A stretch of 64,000 nucleotides of DNA, taken from the NCBI GenBank assembly GCA_003116975.1, contig BGKB01000091.1:62001-126000 (forward strand), given 5' to 3'. The notes below the pieces were generated by a model. The model was not told the DNA's origin, made no database searches, and worked only from the letters and a program-made list of their open reading frames with translations. Below, in pieces: positions 48,301 to 57,504 of the stretch. The stretch's first letter is position 1. Each line of letters starts with the position of its first letter. The DNA is from Aurantiochytrium sp. KH105 (lineage: Eukaryota; Sar; Bigyra; Thraustochytrida; Thraustochytriidae). The translations under genes were made by a program, and so were the position numbers.

Positions 48301-49546
48301 CATCATCTACTTGGGGATTCGCGAGCTTTACCGCCGGACAGCCGTCAATGTGCAGCGGATTGAGTCAATTTTGCGCAGTCCCGTCTTTTCGCATCTGGGA
48401 GAAACGCTGCAAGGCGTGCCGACACTTCGCGCCTTTGGACGCACCGACACATGGCTGCGCGTGGCGGCAACCCTGGTTGGTTTGAATCATCGCGCCTTTT
48501 TTGCCGTGGAGGCCACCCAGATCTGGCTTTCGATGCGTCTCGAGTTGCTCGGTGCCCTCATTGTTTTTGTTGCGGCTATCGCCATGGTTGCAACCGATGT
48601 GGACCCGGGCCTGGCCGGTCTTGCGCTTTCGTATTCGCTCAATATCGTCGTTAGTCTACAAATGTCCGTCATGACGTCCTCACAGGTTGAGGCCAAAATG
48701 AATGCCGTGGAGCGTGTCACCGAATACGCTTCATTGCCTAACGAAAGAGCACTCGACGAGCAAGGCGCTCCACCACCAAAGGATTGGCCCTCGACCGGTG
48801 CTATTCGTTTCGATGATGTTACGCTTAGGTACCGCGACAATCTTGAGCCTGCGCTCCGCAACATGACTCTCGACGTCCCTGCAGGTACACGAGTTGCCAT
48901 AGTGGGTGCTACGGGCTCTGGCAAGTCGACCTCTCTGGTGGCTCTTTTCCGCCTTGTGAATTCTCTCGCTGGAGGTCGTATTTACATTGACGGTGTGGAC
49001 ATTGCAAGCATTCCAGTGCATACGTTGCGCAGCGTCATCACTTGCATTCCGCAGGATCCAGTGCTGTTCACGAGCTCTCTTCGCAAGAATCTCGATCCCT
49101 TTGATCTCTACGATGACGAGCAGGTTTGGGATGCAATCGACCGCTCACACCTGCGCAAAACTGTGGACGCGCTTCCTAGCGGTCTGCTCAGTCCAATTTC
49201 GCAAGGCGGCGAGAACCTTTCGGTTGGAGAGCGCCAGCTCATTTGCATTGCGCGTGCGATTTTGCGAAAGTCCAAGATTGTTTTGCTTGATGAGGCATCC
49301 GCATCGCTCGACCATCAGACGGACGCGCTCATTCAAGAAAGTATCCGCTCCAGCTTTCCAGACTGCACCATGCTCGTGATTGCGCATCGTCTCGACACTG
49401 TGGTCGACATGGACCGTTGTCTCGTGATGCACGAGGGTAGAGTTGCCGAGTACGGCACTTTTGCTGAACTCCTCGCCAACGATCATAGTCGCCTCACCAT
49501 GCTCTTTGGTGCCGCTGGTATGGACCGCGACAACTATCGCGCTTAA
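45302..49546 (+). CDS. ABCC-family (MRP-type) ABC transporter
   Basis: 1414 residues from the ATG at 45302; the frame opens upstream only on GTG. Order: cytosolic N-terminus, TMD1 (about 130-430), NBD1 (about 500-730), linker, TMD2 (about 825-1110), NBD2 (about 1175-1410). There is no extra N-terminal TMD0, so it is the short MRP4/5-like layout. NBD1: Walker A GRIGDGKS at 554-561, signature LSGGQ at 644-648, Walker B IFLDD ending 668-669 with Asp as the second acid (normal in ABCC NBD1), and Asn705 in FVTNYL where the H-loop His normally sits. NBD2: Walker A GATGSGKS from 1202, signature LSVGE from 1306, Walker B LLDEAS with Asp1330-Glu1331, H-loop in VIAHRLD. Only site 2 looks fully catalytic, as in many ABCC exporters. 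The family exports organic anions and glutathione conjugates; the substrate here is unknown. Confidence 0.92.
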   Translation: MSSGKAGFGAEAGAKDLESGRGRDLLAGDDESPEELEDRGQKVSAEQTDKVILFNGVEVNDAEGPDVEKIGLFGRVFLTWISGLIRKGYKREGIQTKDLWKLRKRDDPEMLSVRLMAILKEYRTEDGSDFRPYALWKTAFRLFFPELFVAGCFEIVYCILRFAGPVLLRQLVLELEDGDADPTRGYCFALGLALAQGASTMFQMHSRFLTVQVGLRLKNALSLATFKHVIQLDQEGRQALSDGQVVNLVSTDAPVAVEFLRLWNRFWTAPLLLVGGIIYIYFYVGPAVFCGLGVMVFFVPLSIKFGKVQTRLQGKKMMMTDSRVKTVNEMLQGIKVLKLYAWEKPLLDLLSAVRKTEMKAIRTLTYYRGITMPMAIAMPNIASVVTFGVYIGIGNSVTPANTFAVVSAFNIIRAPFITLPLAITLFTRALVSARRFTNFFALKSRPSVPKLSDAPSVHAGPQPSFRDLQPTTSGSTIAPASSSGSQLAIAVRDASFTWSINDGSKPMERGIRRGAPGKKATTTPDAQETDGGSPFRLEHIDLEIPRGELVAIVGRIGDGKSSLLSALLGEMRPVEGTVQVHGKSALCTQEPFIMNRTVRENILFETPFDAARYNATLEACALVSDLATLPASDLTEIGERGVNLSGGQKARISLARAVYAQPEVIFLDDVLSAVDAHVGKHIFDHCISNEPGAALSGTTRLFVTNYLPLLERVDRIIFMVDGRIADQGTYTDLLESGSSLFDALPTPESDSNATKDSDSDIAEGEAQGLTVEDAFEEAARKASSLHSTASSPEEQSGAQALGKAAIAENTRTDMETTKGGALVGEEARVKGAMKWSTIQSYWLAGTFGSRILALCILLIFLITEGVFLSIDSWLARYSEVDAENPSVSQHTFLTVYFVLTLAFFCILVFRSLVFAGFSVRAADKLYTMLQENVFYLPMTFFWQTPMGRILNRLSKDTNDIDVMLAQQMQWFLIVTVRLLGTMVLVCISVPIFAVALVPFSIIYLGIRELYRRTAVNVQRIESILRSPVFSHLGETLQGVPTLRAFGRTDTWLRVAATLVGLNHRAFFAVEATQIWLSMRLELLGALIVFVAAIAMVATDVDPGLAGLALSYSLNIVVSLQMSVMTSSQVEAKMNAVERVTEYASLPNERALDEQGAPPPKDWPSTGAIRFDDVTLRYRDNLEPALRNMTLDVPAGTRVAIVGATGSGKSTSLVALFRLVNSLAGGRIYIDGVDIASIPVHTLRSVITCIPQDPVLFTSSLRKNLDPFDLYDDEQVWDAIDRSHLRKTVDALPSGLLSPISQGGENLSVGERQLICIARAILRKSKIVLLDEASASLDHQTDALIQESIRSSFPDCTMLVIAHRLDTVVDMDRCLVMHEGRVAEYGTFAELLANDHSRLTMLFGAAGMDRDNYRA

Positions 49547-50024
49547 TTTTTGAGGGAACGAGGCTGGATCTTTCCTTGCGCACGTCCTCCAGCCCGCCCA
49601 TTGGCTTGTCGCAGTGAAGACGCGACGCAAGTTGTATTTTTATAAATACTAATTACATCTTGTATGAACGACGATGATCGCAAAAGGTCCCCAGCCGGGG
49701 AGAGCGGCGAGATTTTACCCTCGATGAGAGCTTCCTGCCTTGCATCCAGCTCTTTGCTATAGGCTTCTCGCCTTCGCTCTTTCAGTCTTTGCCTTGGATC
49801 AGTCTGCACTGCACTTACAATGTTACTGCACTGCACTGCACCGCACCGCCGACTGAGGTCACCGGTCACATTGAAAGGCGAGGGCCGCTCGCTCCTCGCC
49901 TTCAACTTAGTCGGGTCCTCCAGACGCCTACGAGTAGACTATGGCAAACTAGTAGCACACGGGGCGGGCCGGCGGGCTCCCCTCGTGGCAAAAAACAAAC
50001 CGAGGCCCGTCCATAGCTCGAAGA
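49547..50024. other. spacer between the ABCC and amine oxidase genes
   Basis: About 480 bases. TTTTTATAAATAC at about 49636-49648 could be a TATA box for the amine oxidase gene or part of the ABCC 3' end. A GCACTGCACTGCACCGCACC run is at about 49829-49848. No gene. Confidence 0.35.
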
Positions 50025-52674
50025 ATGTCCGCGTCCGGAGAGACGCCACGGCGCAGCAGCAAGCGGCGCCGCAACGTCATCACGGCAGGCCAAGCTGTAG
50101 AAGGTAAGTATCTCGCTCGCGCGCGGGTGCTCCAGAGAGGGCGCCAAAGCCTCAGCGCAGGAGCGGCGGAGGAAGGCGATGCAGAAGCGAGATGAAGGAA
50201 CGAAGCCAGGCAACGCGGACGCGCCGCGGGGAAAGAAAGAGCTTGTCGCCGACTGACGAACGAGCGTTGCGATTGCCCTCTTCTTGGTGATGGACACGAC
50301 GATGTGCTGCGGATGCTGTCGATGCTACGGGTCTGGCTCTTGCTCGTTTTCTCTGTGAGCAGCCGTGACAGTAGAGCGCGTTTTTGACAGCGAGACCGGG
50401 AGTGCAGTCCTCTATGTTTCCGGCGCCGTGGGGCAGCGGCCTTTCAAAGGTATCTTGGTCGAGCCCTCGAAGACCACGGAGGGAGATGGGACTACAGTTG
50501 AGCAGCTCGTGTCGCATCACCTGCTGCACACCGAAGTGCCAGGTCACGAAGTATACCCAACGAAAAAGACGCTGGTGACCACAGACTATCTCCCGCATCC
50601 TCGTGGTGGACCGCAGCCACCACCTAGGCTTGATCCCACTGTGCGAGCGAAACCAAGGGACCAAGACACTCAAATTGCTCCATCAGCAGCAACAGCAGCA
50701 ACGGTACGACCTCTTGCATCTCGCACAGAATCAGGTCCGCGTGTCATCGTCGTTGGCGCCGGGCTTTCAGGTCTCTCGTGCGCTCTGCATCTTGTCAAGA
50801 CTCTCGGCGCTAGCGTCACAGTCTTGGAGGCTCGTGAGCGCGTAGGTGGGCGATGCTGGTCGCATACGATGAAGTTGTCGCACGGGGGTGAAGCTCTGGA
50901 TGGAGGAGCTGAAAACGGCCTCGCGGACCCTCTTCGTGCAGCTGTTGATCTCGGGGCGGGGTGGATCCATGGCATCCGAGGCAACCCACTGTCGCGACTT
51001 TGCACCTCGTATCGACTGGAAATGGCATTTACGGGATCTGGACAGGTCATTCCAATGTACGACGCCTGCACGGGGCACATGGCGCCGCCTCAGGTGGACG
51101 AAAAGGTCGAACGGGTCTTTAACGAAGGTCTCACGGCAGCATCAGCAGTAGGAGAGGTCGACCTGCTCGCCGAAGAGATGGTGGCTCGCCATGCGCCTCG
51201 CCTCGTGGCCTCGGCCCAAGCCACGAGCGGGGCGCAGCAAACGGCGAGGCCAGTCAAGCAACGCTTCCCAGGTGCTGGAATGTTTTTGCCACTCATGGAG
51301 GTCTACCTCGGCCAAGTGGCCTCGTGGACAAAATTACCCCAGGAGGACGTCCAGGAAGTGGCGGTCGTACTCGAGTCGATGTTGTTCGCAGCCGAATGCA
51401 TCGGAACCGAGTCGTTGATGCAGCAGACGGCTCTGGGTGATTACCTTTCTGTGCACTTTGACATGTGCATTCCGTACGCAACGCCTTTGGAGCGACGTCT
51501 TTTTTGGTGGCATCGATCGAATCTCGAATATGCCAATGCTACAGATCTCGGTGCCCTCTCTGCGGCGTACTGGAATTTTGATGACGAACATAGCTTTTCG
51601 GGTGCGCATGCTCTATTGCGTCAAGGCTATGGCGCTCTGGCCGCGGAGCTTGCCAGGGATGCCGAGAAGCGGGGCGTGGAGATCAAACTTGCTCACGAGG
51701 TCTCGCTTATTGACAGTGCGCGCGGGTTCGTCTCGGGAAAAAGGAGGCAGGAAAGCGGCGCCAAGCCCGTCGCTTTTAAAGAAACAGCAGACTTCATTGT
51801 AGTGACGCTACCGCTCGGCGTGCTCAAGGAGGCGAGGGTTCGTTTTACGCCAGCGCTTCCTGCCGCCAAGACCCGTGCGATTGAACAACTCGGTTTTGGA
51901 AATTTGAACAAGGTGGCGCTTGCCTTCCCGTATTGTTTCTGGGATCAACACTTTCCGGTCCTTGCCAATGTCTCGGCGTCTCCCGGCGAGTTCTTTTTGG
52001 CTGTAAACATGAAGCCTGTCGTCCAGGCCAACGTCCTCGTCTTGCTTGCGTCCGGCGCCTTTTGCAACGCGCTCGAGTCCATGTCGGACGCCGAAGCAGT
52101 CCAGCGCGCGATGGCCTCGCTGCAGCGAATGTATCCGCGCGTGGCAGTTCCTCCTCCGACAGACTTTATCGTGACGCGATGGCGGAGTGATCCTTTGGCG
52201 CGCGGGAGCTACTCGTTCATTAAGCGAGGCGCTACGCCGGACCGAATCGCGGATCTTGCCGCTCCCTTGCCCGGAGGCAAGGTCTTCTTTGCTGGCGAGG
52301 CCACGAGCTCCAAACACATTGCCACTGCACATGGGGCGTATTTGAGCGGACTTCGTGCTGGGAAAGACATAACTGAAGCGTTTACGGGAAAGCCATCCTC
52401 GTCTTCTTCAGTTCCTGCGACGCCTGAATCGGCCACGTCGGCGCCTGTGCGTGCAAAGAAGAAGCGTCTCACAGGCCCTGCAAAAACCAAGGCAAAGGGG
52501 CCCAAACCTTCATCGCCTGCGAAAAGGAGGACGATTCCTGCTCGATCGGTCCCAGAGAAGCCGAAGCCCCAGCCCCAGCTCTCAAGAGCGGCTCGCGCGG
52601 CCGCACGAGCCAAGAAGAACGCCGAGGCCGAAGCTGCTGCGAAGAGAGCAAAGGCTGAGGCAGAAGGCCCTTGA
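50025..52674 (+). CDS. LSD1-like flavin amine oxidase, two exons
   Basis: Exons 50025-50103 and 50363-52674 give 796 residues. Exon 1 encodes a basic start (MSASGETPRRSSKRRRN), possibly a nuclear signal. Seen: FAD-binding GAGLSG at 158-163 with VLEARERVGGRCWS after it; DLGAGWIHG; a substrate-domain block HRSNLEYANATDLGALSA close to the LSD1 sequence; the conserved active-site Lys543 in GFGNLNKVALAF; and the C-terminal FAD motif FAGEATSSKHIATAHGAYLS. The nearest families are KDM1/LSD1 histone demethylases and polyamine oxidases. The substrate-domain block and nuclear-type basic ends favour KDM1-like, but there is no SWIRM domain and no Tower coiled coil in the substrate region. The last 110 residues are Lys/Ala/Pro-rich. 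Activity would use FAD and oxygen to oxidise an amine, releasing peroxide; the substrate is not provable here. Confidence 0.85.
50104..50362 (+). other. intron of the amine oxidase gene
   Basis: 259 bases. Consensus donor GTAAGT after GAAG; acceptor GTGAGCAG preceded by a CGTTTTCTCT tract. Phase 1: the split codon GCC encodes Ala27. It connects the only upstream ATG frame to the long exon, which otherwise lacks an ATG start. Confidence 0.8.
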
Positions 52675-53268
52675 CGACACACATACACAGGAAACTTGAG
52701 ATCTTGGACCCCAGGGGGAAAAAAATACAAAGAAAAACAAAAACAGAGCGACAAGGGCAGGAGAGGCAAAAAGAATGACATAAAATCCATAAAAAGCTTG
52801 ACGGAGCCTCAGTTATGAGCAAGGTTGTGCCATCAAAAGACATAGTAGAGAACAGACGCTTCTGGGCGCAGACTGGACAAAAGAGTGAGCTCAGAAATAT
52901 TCAGGACGTCGTGTCCCTCACGCGGGAACTACCGCATATTACATGACTTGCCTTCCTCCTCATCTCATCATGAGTCTTGTCGAAAGCACACAGGAACAGA
53001 GACATCGCGATGAGAGAGAGAGAGGAAGAAAGCAGACGTGCAGGATCAATCAAAGGGCCGTGCGCACACTCCGCGACAGATGATTGGTCACGCGAAGTTC
53101 ACTTCGCAAGTCGCGGCGCGCACGGAGATCTGAGAGTCTCACATCGAGTATACATGCATGCATACCCGAACCCGCGATTCGAGAATCGGAGGTTGGAGAC
53201 GAGCAGTTGTTTCATTATTTCTTGGGGGCGTTGGCGGGAGTGAGAGCCAAGTGCTTTGTTCCAAGCGT
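52675..53268. other. convergent 3' spacer
   Basis: About 590 bases between converging genes, purine-rich on the plus strand near 52720-52790. No gene or strong signal seen. Confidence 0.4.
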
Positions 53269-53853
53269 TTAGTTGAACGTCTCGCTGATGTGGTCAAGCT
53301 GTTCTCGCACGAGATAGAGGCCGATGATGTAGATCGCATCAACGCCCTTGGCCACGTCAATAAAGCGGGTACCCTTGCGAGCGCGCGCAACCGTTTCACC
53401 ATCACTGTTCACGACGTAGAGGTTGTGCGTCTTTCCGAGGCATGTGAAGAGAAGAAAGTCGTCATCTCCGACGTGGTCGTCGATGTAGACTTCGATTTCG
53501 CTGTCGCTGTTTTGATACTTTTTCTGAATCGTGGCGACGACGCCATTACCAGATAGGAAAAAGGTGCCGCTCGTGCTGCCGGCCGTGATCTTGAACTGAG
53601 GTTGTTTCTCGAGGTCCAGGAGGGTCCACATGGTGGTGCCCTTGTGCTTGTTCTCGATCGTCTTGACCAGAGCCACATCCTCGCCCTTGCCGTTCTTGAT
53701 GGCGCTGTTTTCGGAGGTGAGCGCGCTTGGCTGCACCTTGAAGCTCCAGCCCTCCTCGGCGACGACGAGGCTCTCCCACGCCGCCTTGAGGGGGGGGACC
53801 TGGGCCACGAGTCCGAGCTCGCCCAGGTTCAAGTTGCTCTGCGTGCAGCCCAT
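53269..53853 (-). CDS. myristoylated LURP-one-like (tubby C-terminal-like) protein
   Basis: 194 residues from the ATG at 53853. The start MGCTQSN is a textbook N-myristoylation site (Gly2, small residue at position 6) with Cys3 for palmitoylation, so the protein is expected at the plasma or an inner membrane. The body is a run of about 12 beta-strand-like segments (WSFKVQPSALTSENSAIKN, TMWTLLDLEKQPQFKITAG, DFLLFTCLGKTHNLYVVN) ending in a hydrophobic helix (DVAKGVDAIYIIGLYLVREQ), the fold pattern of LURP-one-related and phospholipid scramblase families. Family members are linked to membrane phosphoinositide binding or lipid scrambling; the role here is inferred only by fold. Confidence 0.75.
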   Translation of the reverse strand: MGCTQSNLNLGELGLVAQVPPLKAAWESLVVAEEGWSFKVQPSALTSENSAIKNGKGEDVALVKTIENKHKGTTMWTLLDLEKQPQFKITAGSTSGTFFLSGNGVVATIQKKYQNSDSEIEVYIDDHVGDDDFLLFTCLGKTHNLYVVNSDGETVARARKGTRFIDVAKGVDAIYIIGLYLVREQLDHISETFN

Positions 53854-54814
53854 GTTTCCTTGCTCGCTTGCTAGCTAGTCCTGCGTCCGCTCGAAACGTC
53901 TCGTCTCGTCTCGACTCGACTCGGCTCGGCTCGGCTCGGCTTGCTTTTGTTTTGCCTTGTTTTGCTGATGACAGAGGCTGGCGGCGTGACGTGGCTGGGC
54001 AGAATCTCTCCTGGCTGGGACGCGCTGGCGAGAGATTCGGGTTTGCTCGAGGTGAGGGAGGTCCAGTCCAGAGCCACTCTGCTCCTCTCTCCGTGATGAC
54101 ATACACCGATACAGGCGAATGACCTCCCCGTAGTTTTCAAGAGCGAGTGCAGAAGCGGCGCGGCCGACGCGATGCACCTCGTGCCTTTGCAGGGCGTCGC
54201 TCGAACTTCCCCCTCGCCGCGCGCGGTGTGCGCCCGGTCCTGGTCCGGAGCCTCCCGGCCGGTGTCTCGCGCCGCTCTTTAACAAAGTAAGGTGCCGCGG
54301 CGCGGCCCCCTGCCCGCCTCCCGCCGCTTCTCTCGACCGGCGCCGCGCCGCGCCTCGCCTCGCGCGCGGCTCGCCTTCGAGGAGCGGCCGCGCCTCCGAG
54401 GAGCGAGCGGCGCGCGGTGGACGGGATGGATGGACGGATGGCCATGGTGGATGGATGGAGCGCGAGGCGAAGCCCTGAAACTCCTGCTGGAAATACTAGT
54501 GCACTGAGGTAGGTCTCTCGCGCCATACCTCCTGCACGTGCGCGCGCGGCCCCGGCGCTCGTTCTCCAGGCCGCTGTTGCGCACGCGATGGCCGGGGGGG
54601 GTGAAGGCCGGCGGCGAGCGAGCGAGCGGCAGCTTCGAGTTGCTTGCAAGTTGTTCAGGCAGGCAGGCAGGCAGGCGTCGCCCGGGGGATGTCCGGGCAA
54701 CCGAGGCAAAACCAGCATGGGCGAAAGGAAAACACGAGTATTACGTCATGATGCCAGAGCAAACCTTGTCACGCGAGCGATCGATCGATTGATCGATCGA
54801 ACAGTAAAGACTGG

Positions 54815-54898
54815 CTTGTCTCGCTTGTCTCGCTTGTCTCGCTTGTCTCGCTTGTCTCGCTTGTCTCGCTTGTCTCGCTTGTCTCGCTTGTCTCGCTT
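54815..54898 (+). repeat. CTTGTCTCG nonamer array
   Basis: Nine tandem perfect copies of a 9-base unit, decaying into CTTG copies to about 54924. Because the unit is a multiple of three, it stays open in several frames (Leu-Ser-Arg on one strand, Lys-Arg-Asp on the other). Confidence 0.92.
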
Positions 54899-55634
54899 GC
54901 TCGCTTGCTTGCTTGCTTGCTCGCAGCAGACTGTGCTATCACTTTCCATCTGTGGCACTGGTTGCGCAACATTGTGCAACAAGAGTGTGCGAGCGGCAAA
55001 ATGGATGGACGGACGGCAGCCACCCAAAGCAAGCGCTTTGCTTTGCTTTGCACGCAAGGCGCGGCCCCGTGCGGAGAGCCGCTCGAGTATGGCACCGCCA
55101 AGCAAGCAAGCAAGCAAGAAAAACCAAGCAGCAGCAGTTGCAGCTGGAGGGAACCGCCTTCGACTCACGCACTCACCGCGCGTGCACTTCGACCGGCTAA
55201 TTGTCCATACGAGTTCGACCCTGCCCCGCTTCTACCACACCCCTCACCGCGTGCCGCTCGCGCCAGAGTACCTTCACGTGCAGGGCGGGCATTTACTTTC
55301 AGACCAGGCCTGGAGCACGCACGCACGCATCGGTCGAAGGCCCGGGCTAGCTGACTGGCAAGCTGGCTTCGCGCGCGAGCGGCTTCATGGAAGAGGCTCG
55401 AGCTCGGCACGCGGGAGGTCGAAGACGGACGGCAAGCCAGCCAGTCTGCACGTGCGAGCAAAAGAGGACAGATTCCCTTTGTGTGCGATGGCGATGCAAT
55501 GGCATTGGCGACAAGTGAGCCAGGCTTTCTTTCCCGTGCGCCAGCCAGCCAGCGAGCCAGCGAGCCAGCGAGCCAGCCACCTTGCCAGCTGCAGTAAGGA
55601 GCAAGAGAGACAACCAGAGTCGACTTCGACCGGA

Positions 55635-55676
55635 TGAACGAACGAACGAACGAACGAACGATCGAACGAACGAACG
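55635..55676 (+). repeat. GAAC microsatellite
   Basis: About ten copies of GAAC with one GATC interruption. Confidence 0.88.
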
Positions 55677-56029
55677 GCCGACCGGAAGAACGGCCCCAAC
55701 CACCATCCAAGTCGAGGCGAATGCGTGGTCAACGCCAGGATGGTGTGAATGAGCCTGGCGGAGAAAAGCGGAAAGGCCTTTCAAGCCCCCCTCCCAAAAA
55801 GACACCCCTAGAAAGGGGTGTATGGTAAGGTGTCGAGCAATGGGACACCACAGGTCAGGTCTTCAAAGCAAAGCTAAGCAAAGCAAAGCGAAGAAAAGCA
55901 AGGCAAAGCGAAGAAAAGAAAAGACAAGCAAAGCAGCCAGCCACCAGTTGTGTGCACCACTACGTTAATACTATACCACTGTGATTGGCCGCGCCCTACC
56001 AGCCAGGCTAATTGCGGACCCATTTCCTT

Positions 56030-57265
56030 TTACTCGGCAGCCTCCTCCCGGAGACCTGTGGTAAGCGCGGCGACGTCGAGGTTCCGGCCAATAAAAACGA
56101 TACGCGTATCGCGCTCGGGAAATGTCTTGCTGCCCCATGCCTCCTGCGACGCGTCGATCTCAAACGTCTCGTGGACACCTTGCAAAATGTGCACGTGATC
56201 CGAACTTGCAATGTTGACAATGCCCTTGACTCTGAAAATCTCAACACCACCAGAGGGTTCCCAGAGCATCTTACCTAGCCAGCTCTCGAGCTTGGCCTGA
56301 TTAAGGCCCAAGCTGCCCACACGAACCACGCACGATGTGATGCTCGCGTCGTGTCGACCATGCGCCGACTCGCAAGAGGCGTCGCACTCGCCGTCGTGCT
56401 CGTGCTCGTGCTTGTGTCCGCCGGCAGCACTTCCGGCCGCGCCGGACTCCTCGGAGACCGCTGCGCTTTGTCCTGGCTCTTGCGCCAAAAGTTCGCGCTG
56501 GAGGGCTGAGAGCTGGTGCCCTGACGTTTCGGAAATGGTCGTGTATCCACGGACGTCGAGAACGAATTCGGGGTCTACCTTGGAATATGATGTCTCATGG
56601 ACCTGGGCAAGCGCATTGATTTCCTTCACGCGCGAACGCGCCGCCTCGAGGCCCTCCTCGTCGACAAGATCCGTCTTGTTGAGCACGATGCGATCTGCGT
56701 ATCCGAGCTGCTTGACAGCTTCGTTCACCACGCCGGAGCCGGCCTGTTTCCGCGGGTCGTCAACGTGGCGATGAAGATTTTTCGCGTCTGCGACCGCAAC
56801 AATACCGTCCAGGAAAATGCGGCTCTCGAGCGCTTCATCGAGCCAAAAGATTCCTGCCAGCGGACCCGGGTCTGCGACGCCTGTCGTCTCGACGACAATC
56901 TGGTCAAACTTGTTCGACCTCTCCAAGAGGCCTTCCAAGGTTGTCACAAGATCGTCCTTGACCGCGCAGCACACGCAGCCATTGCTCAGCTCCACAAAGA
57001 GGTCTTCGAGGTCCACGGATGCCCCTTCCTGGTCCCGCGCGATGAGACGTTCAATGCCCTTTTCGTCACCAAACTCGTTCTCGATCACGGCTAGCCGCCG
57101 TCCGTGGTCTCCATTCAAAAGACCTCGCAACAACGTCGTCTTACCTGCGCCCAGCAGGCCTGTCAGGATTGTCACGGGCGTGCGCCGCGTCCCCGGCTCC
57201 TGCTCCTCTGTTGTGCCGGTCTTCGCCGTGGCCGCGTCGGCGTTCGCGTTCGCCATGGCGGCCAT
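56030..57265 (-). CDS. ZNG1: ZNG1/CBWD-type COG0523 GTPase (zinc metallochaperone)
   Basis: 411 residues from the ATG at 57265. G1/Walker A is GLLGAGKTT at 36-44. The switch/metal region GCVCCAV at 96-102 is the CxCC zinc site of COG0523 GTPases. Also present are ENEFGDEKG (62-70), VVETTGVADPGPLAG, NKTDLVDEEG (the G4 base-specificity motif), and a C-terminal CobW domain about 315-405 (GGVEIFRVKGIVNIAS, HVHILQGVHETFEI, RIVFIGRNLD). A His/Asp/Cys-rich loop (HKHEHEHDGE, then CESAHGRHD) between the domains can bind metal. Eukaryotic members deliver zinc to proteins such as methionine aminopeptidase 1 in a GTP-driven way. The N-terminus lacks the CPELVPI docking motif seen in yeast and animal ZNG1, so the client may differ. 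Confidence 0.9.
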   Translation of the reverse strand: MAAMANANADAATAKTGTTEEQEPGTRRTPVTILTGLLGAGKTTLLRGLLNGDHGRRLAVIENEFGDEKGIERLIARDQEGASVDLEDLFVELSNGCVCCAVKDDLVTTLEGLLERSNKFDQIVVETTGVADPGPLAGIFWLDEALESRIFLDGIVAVADAKNLHRHVDDPRKQAGSGVVNEAVKQLGYADRIVLNKTDLVDEEGLEAARSRVKEINALAQVHETSYSKVDPEFVLDVRGYTTISETSGHQLSALQRELLAQEPGQSAAVSEESGAAGSAAGGHKHEHEHDGECDASCESAHGRHDASITSCVVRVGSLGLNQAKLESWLGKMLWEPSGGVEIFRVKGIVNIASSDHVHILQGVHETFEIDASQEAWGSKTFPERDTRIVFIGRNLDVAALTTGLREEAAE

Positions 57266-57504
57266 CCCGAAGAAGCTCTCCTTTCCTTCCCTTCTTCGCG
57301 AGGTCTCGGTACCGATAACCGACGCTCCTGTTCCTTCTGCTGCCGAGCAAACCAGAGCAAGTCAAGGCAACGCGAATGCGCGCGCTCCTGGCCACCGCCC
57401 TCCGCTCCCGGCGTGCGTCCCAGCCTGTCACAGCCTGCGAGACAAACTTCTTGAACAAATTCGGGATTTGGACCACCAGCGCGAAAACGCGATTCTATGA
57501 GGGT

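Larger units (their letters stand above)
53854..56029. other. repeat-rich spacer and promoter of the LURP-one-like gene
   Basis: GC-rich to about 54500 with GGCTC and TCTCG repeats near 53906-53940, then microsatellites: GGCA (54657-54677), the 9-base array at 54815, GCCAGCGA (about 55545-55578), and GAAC (about 55635-55676). A minus-strand TTAAAG at about 54283 could be a weak TATA element for the LURP-one-like gene. A plus frame of 349 codons with an ATG at 54588 is largely translated microsatellite and is not called. Confidence 0.4.

Noticed and set aside
54588-55637. 349-codon plus-strand frame with an ATG start
   Set aside because: Much of it is translated microsatellite (GGCA, CTTGTCTCG, GCCAGCGA units), and the strand opposite is open too; no domain pattern.
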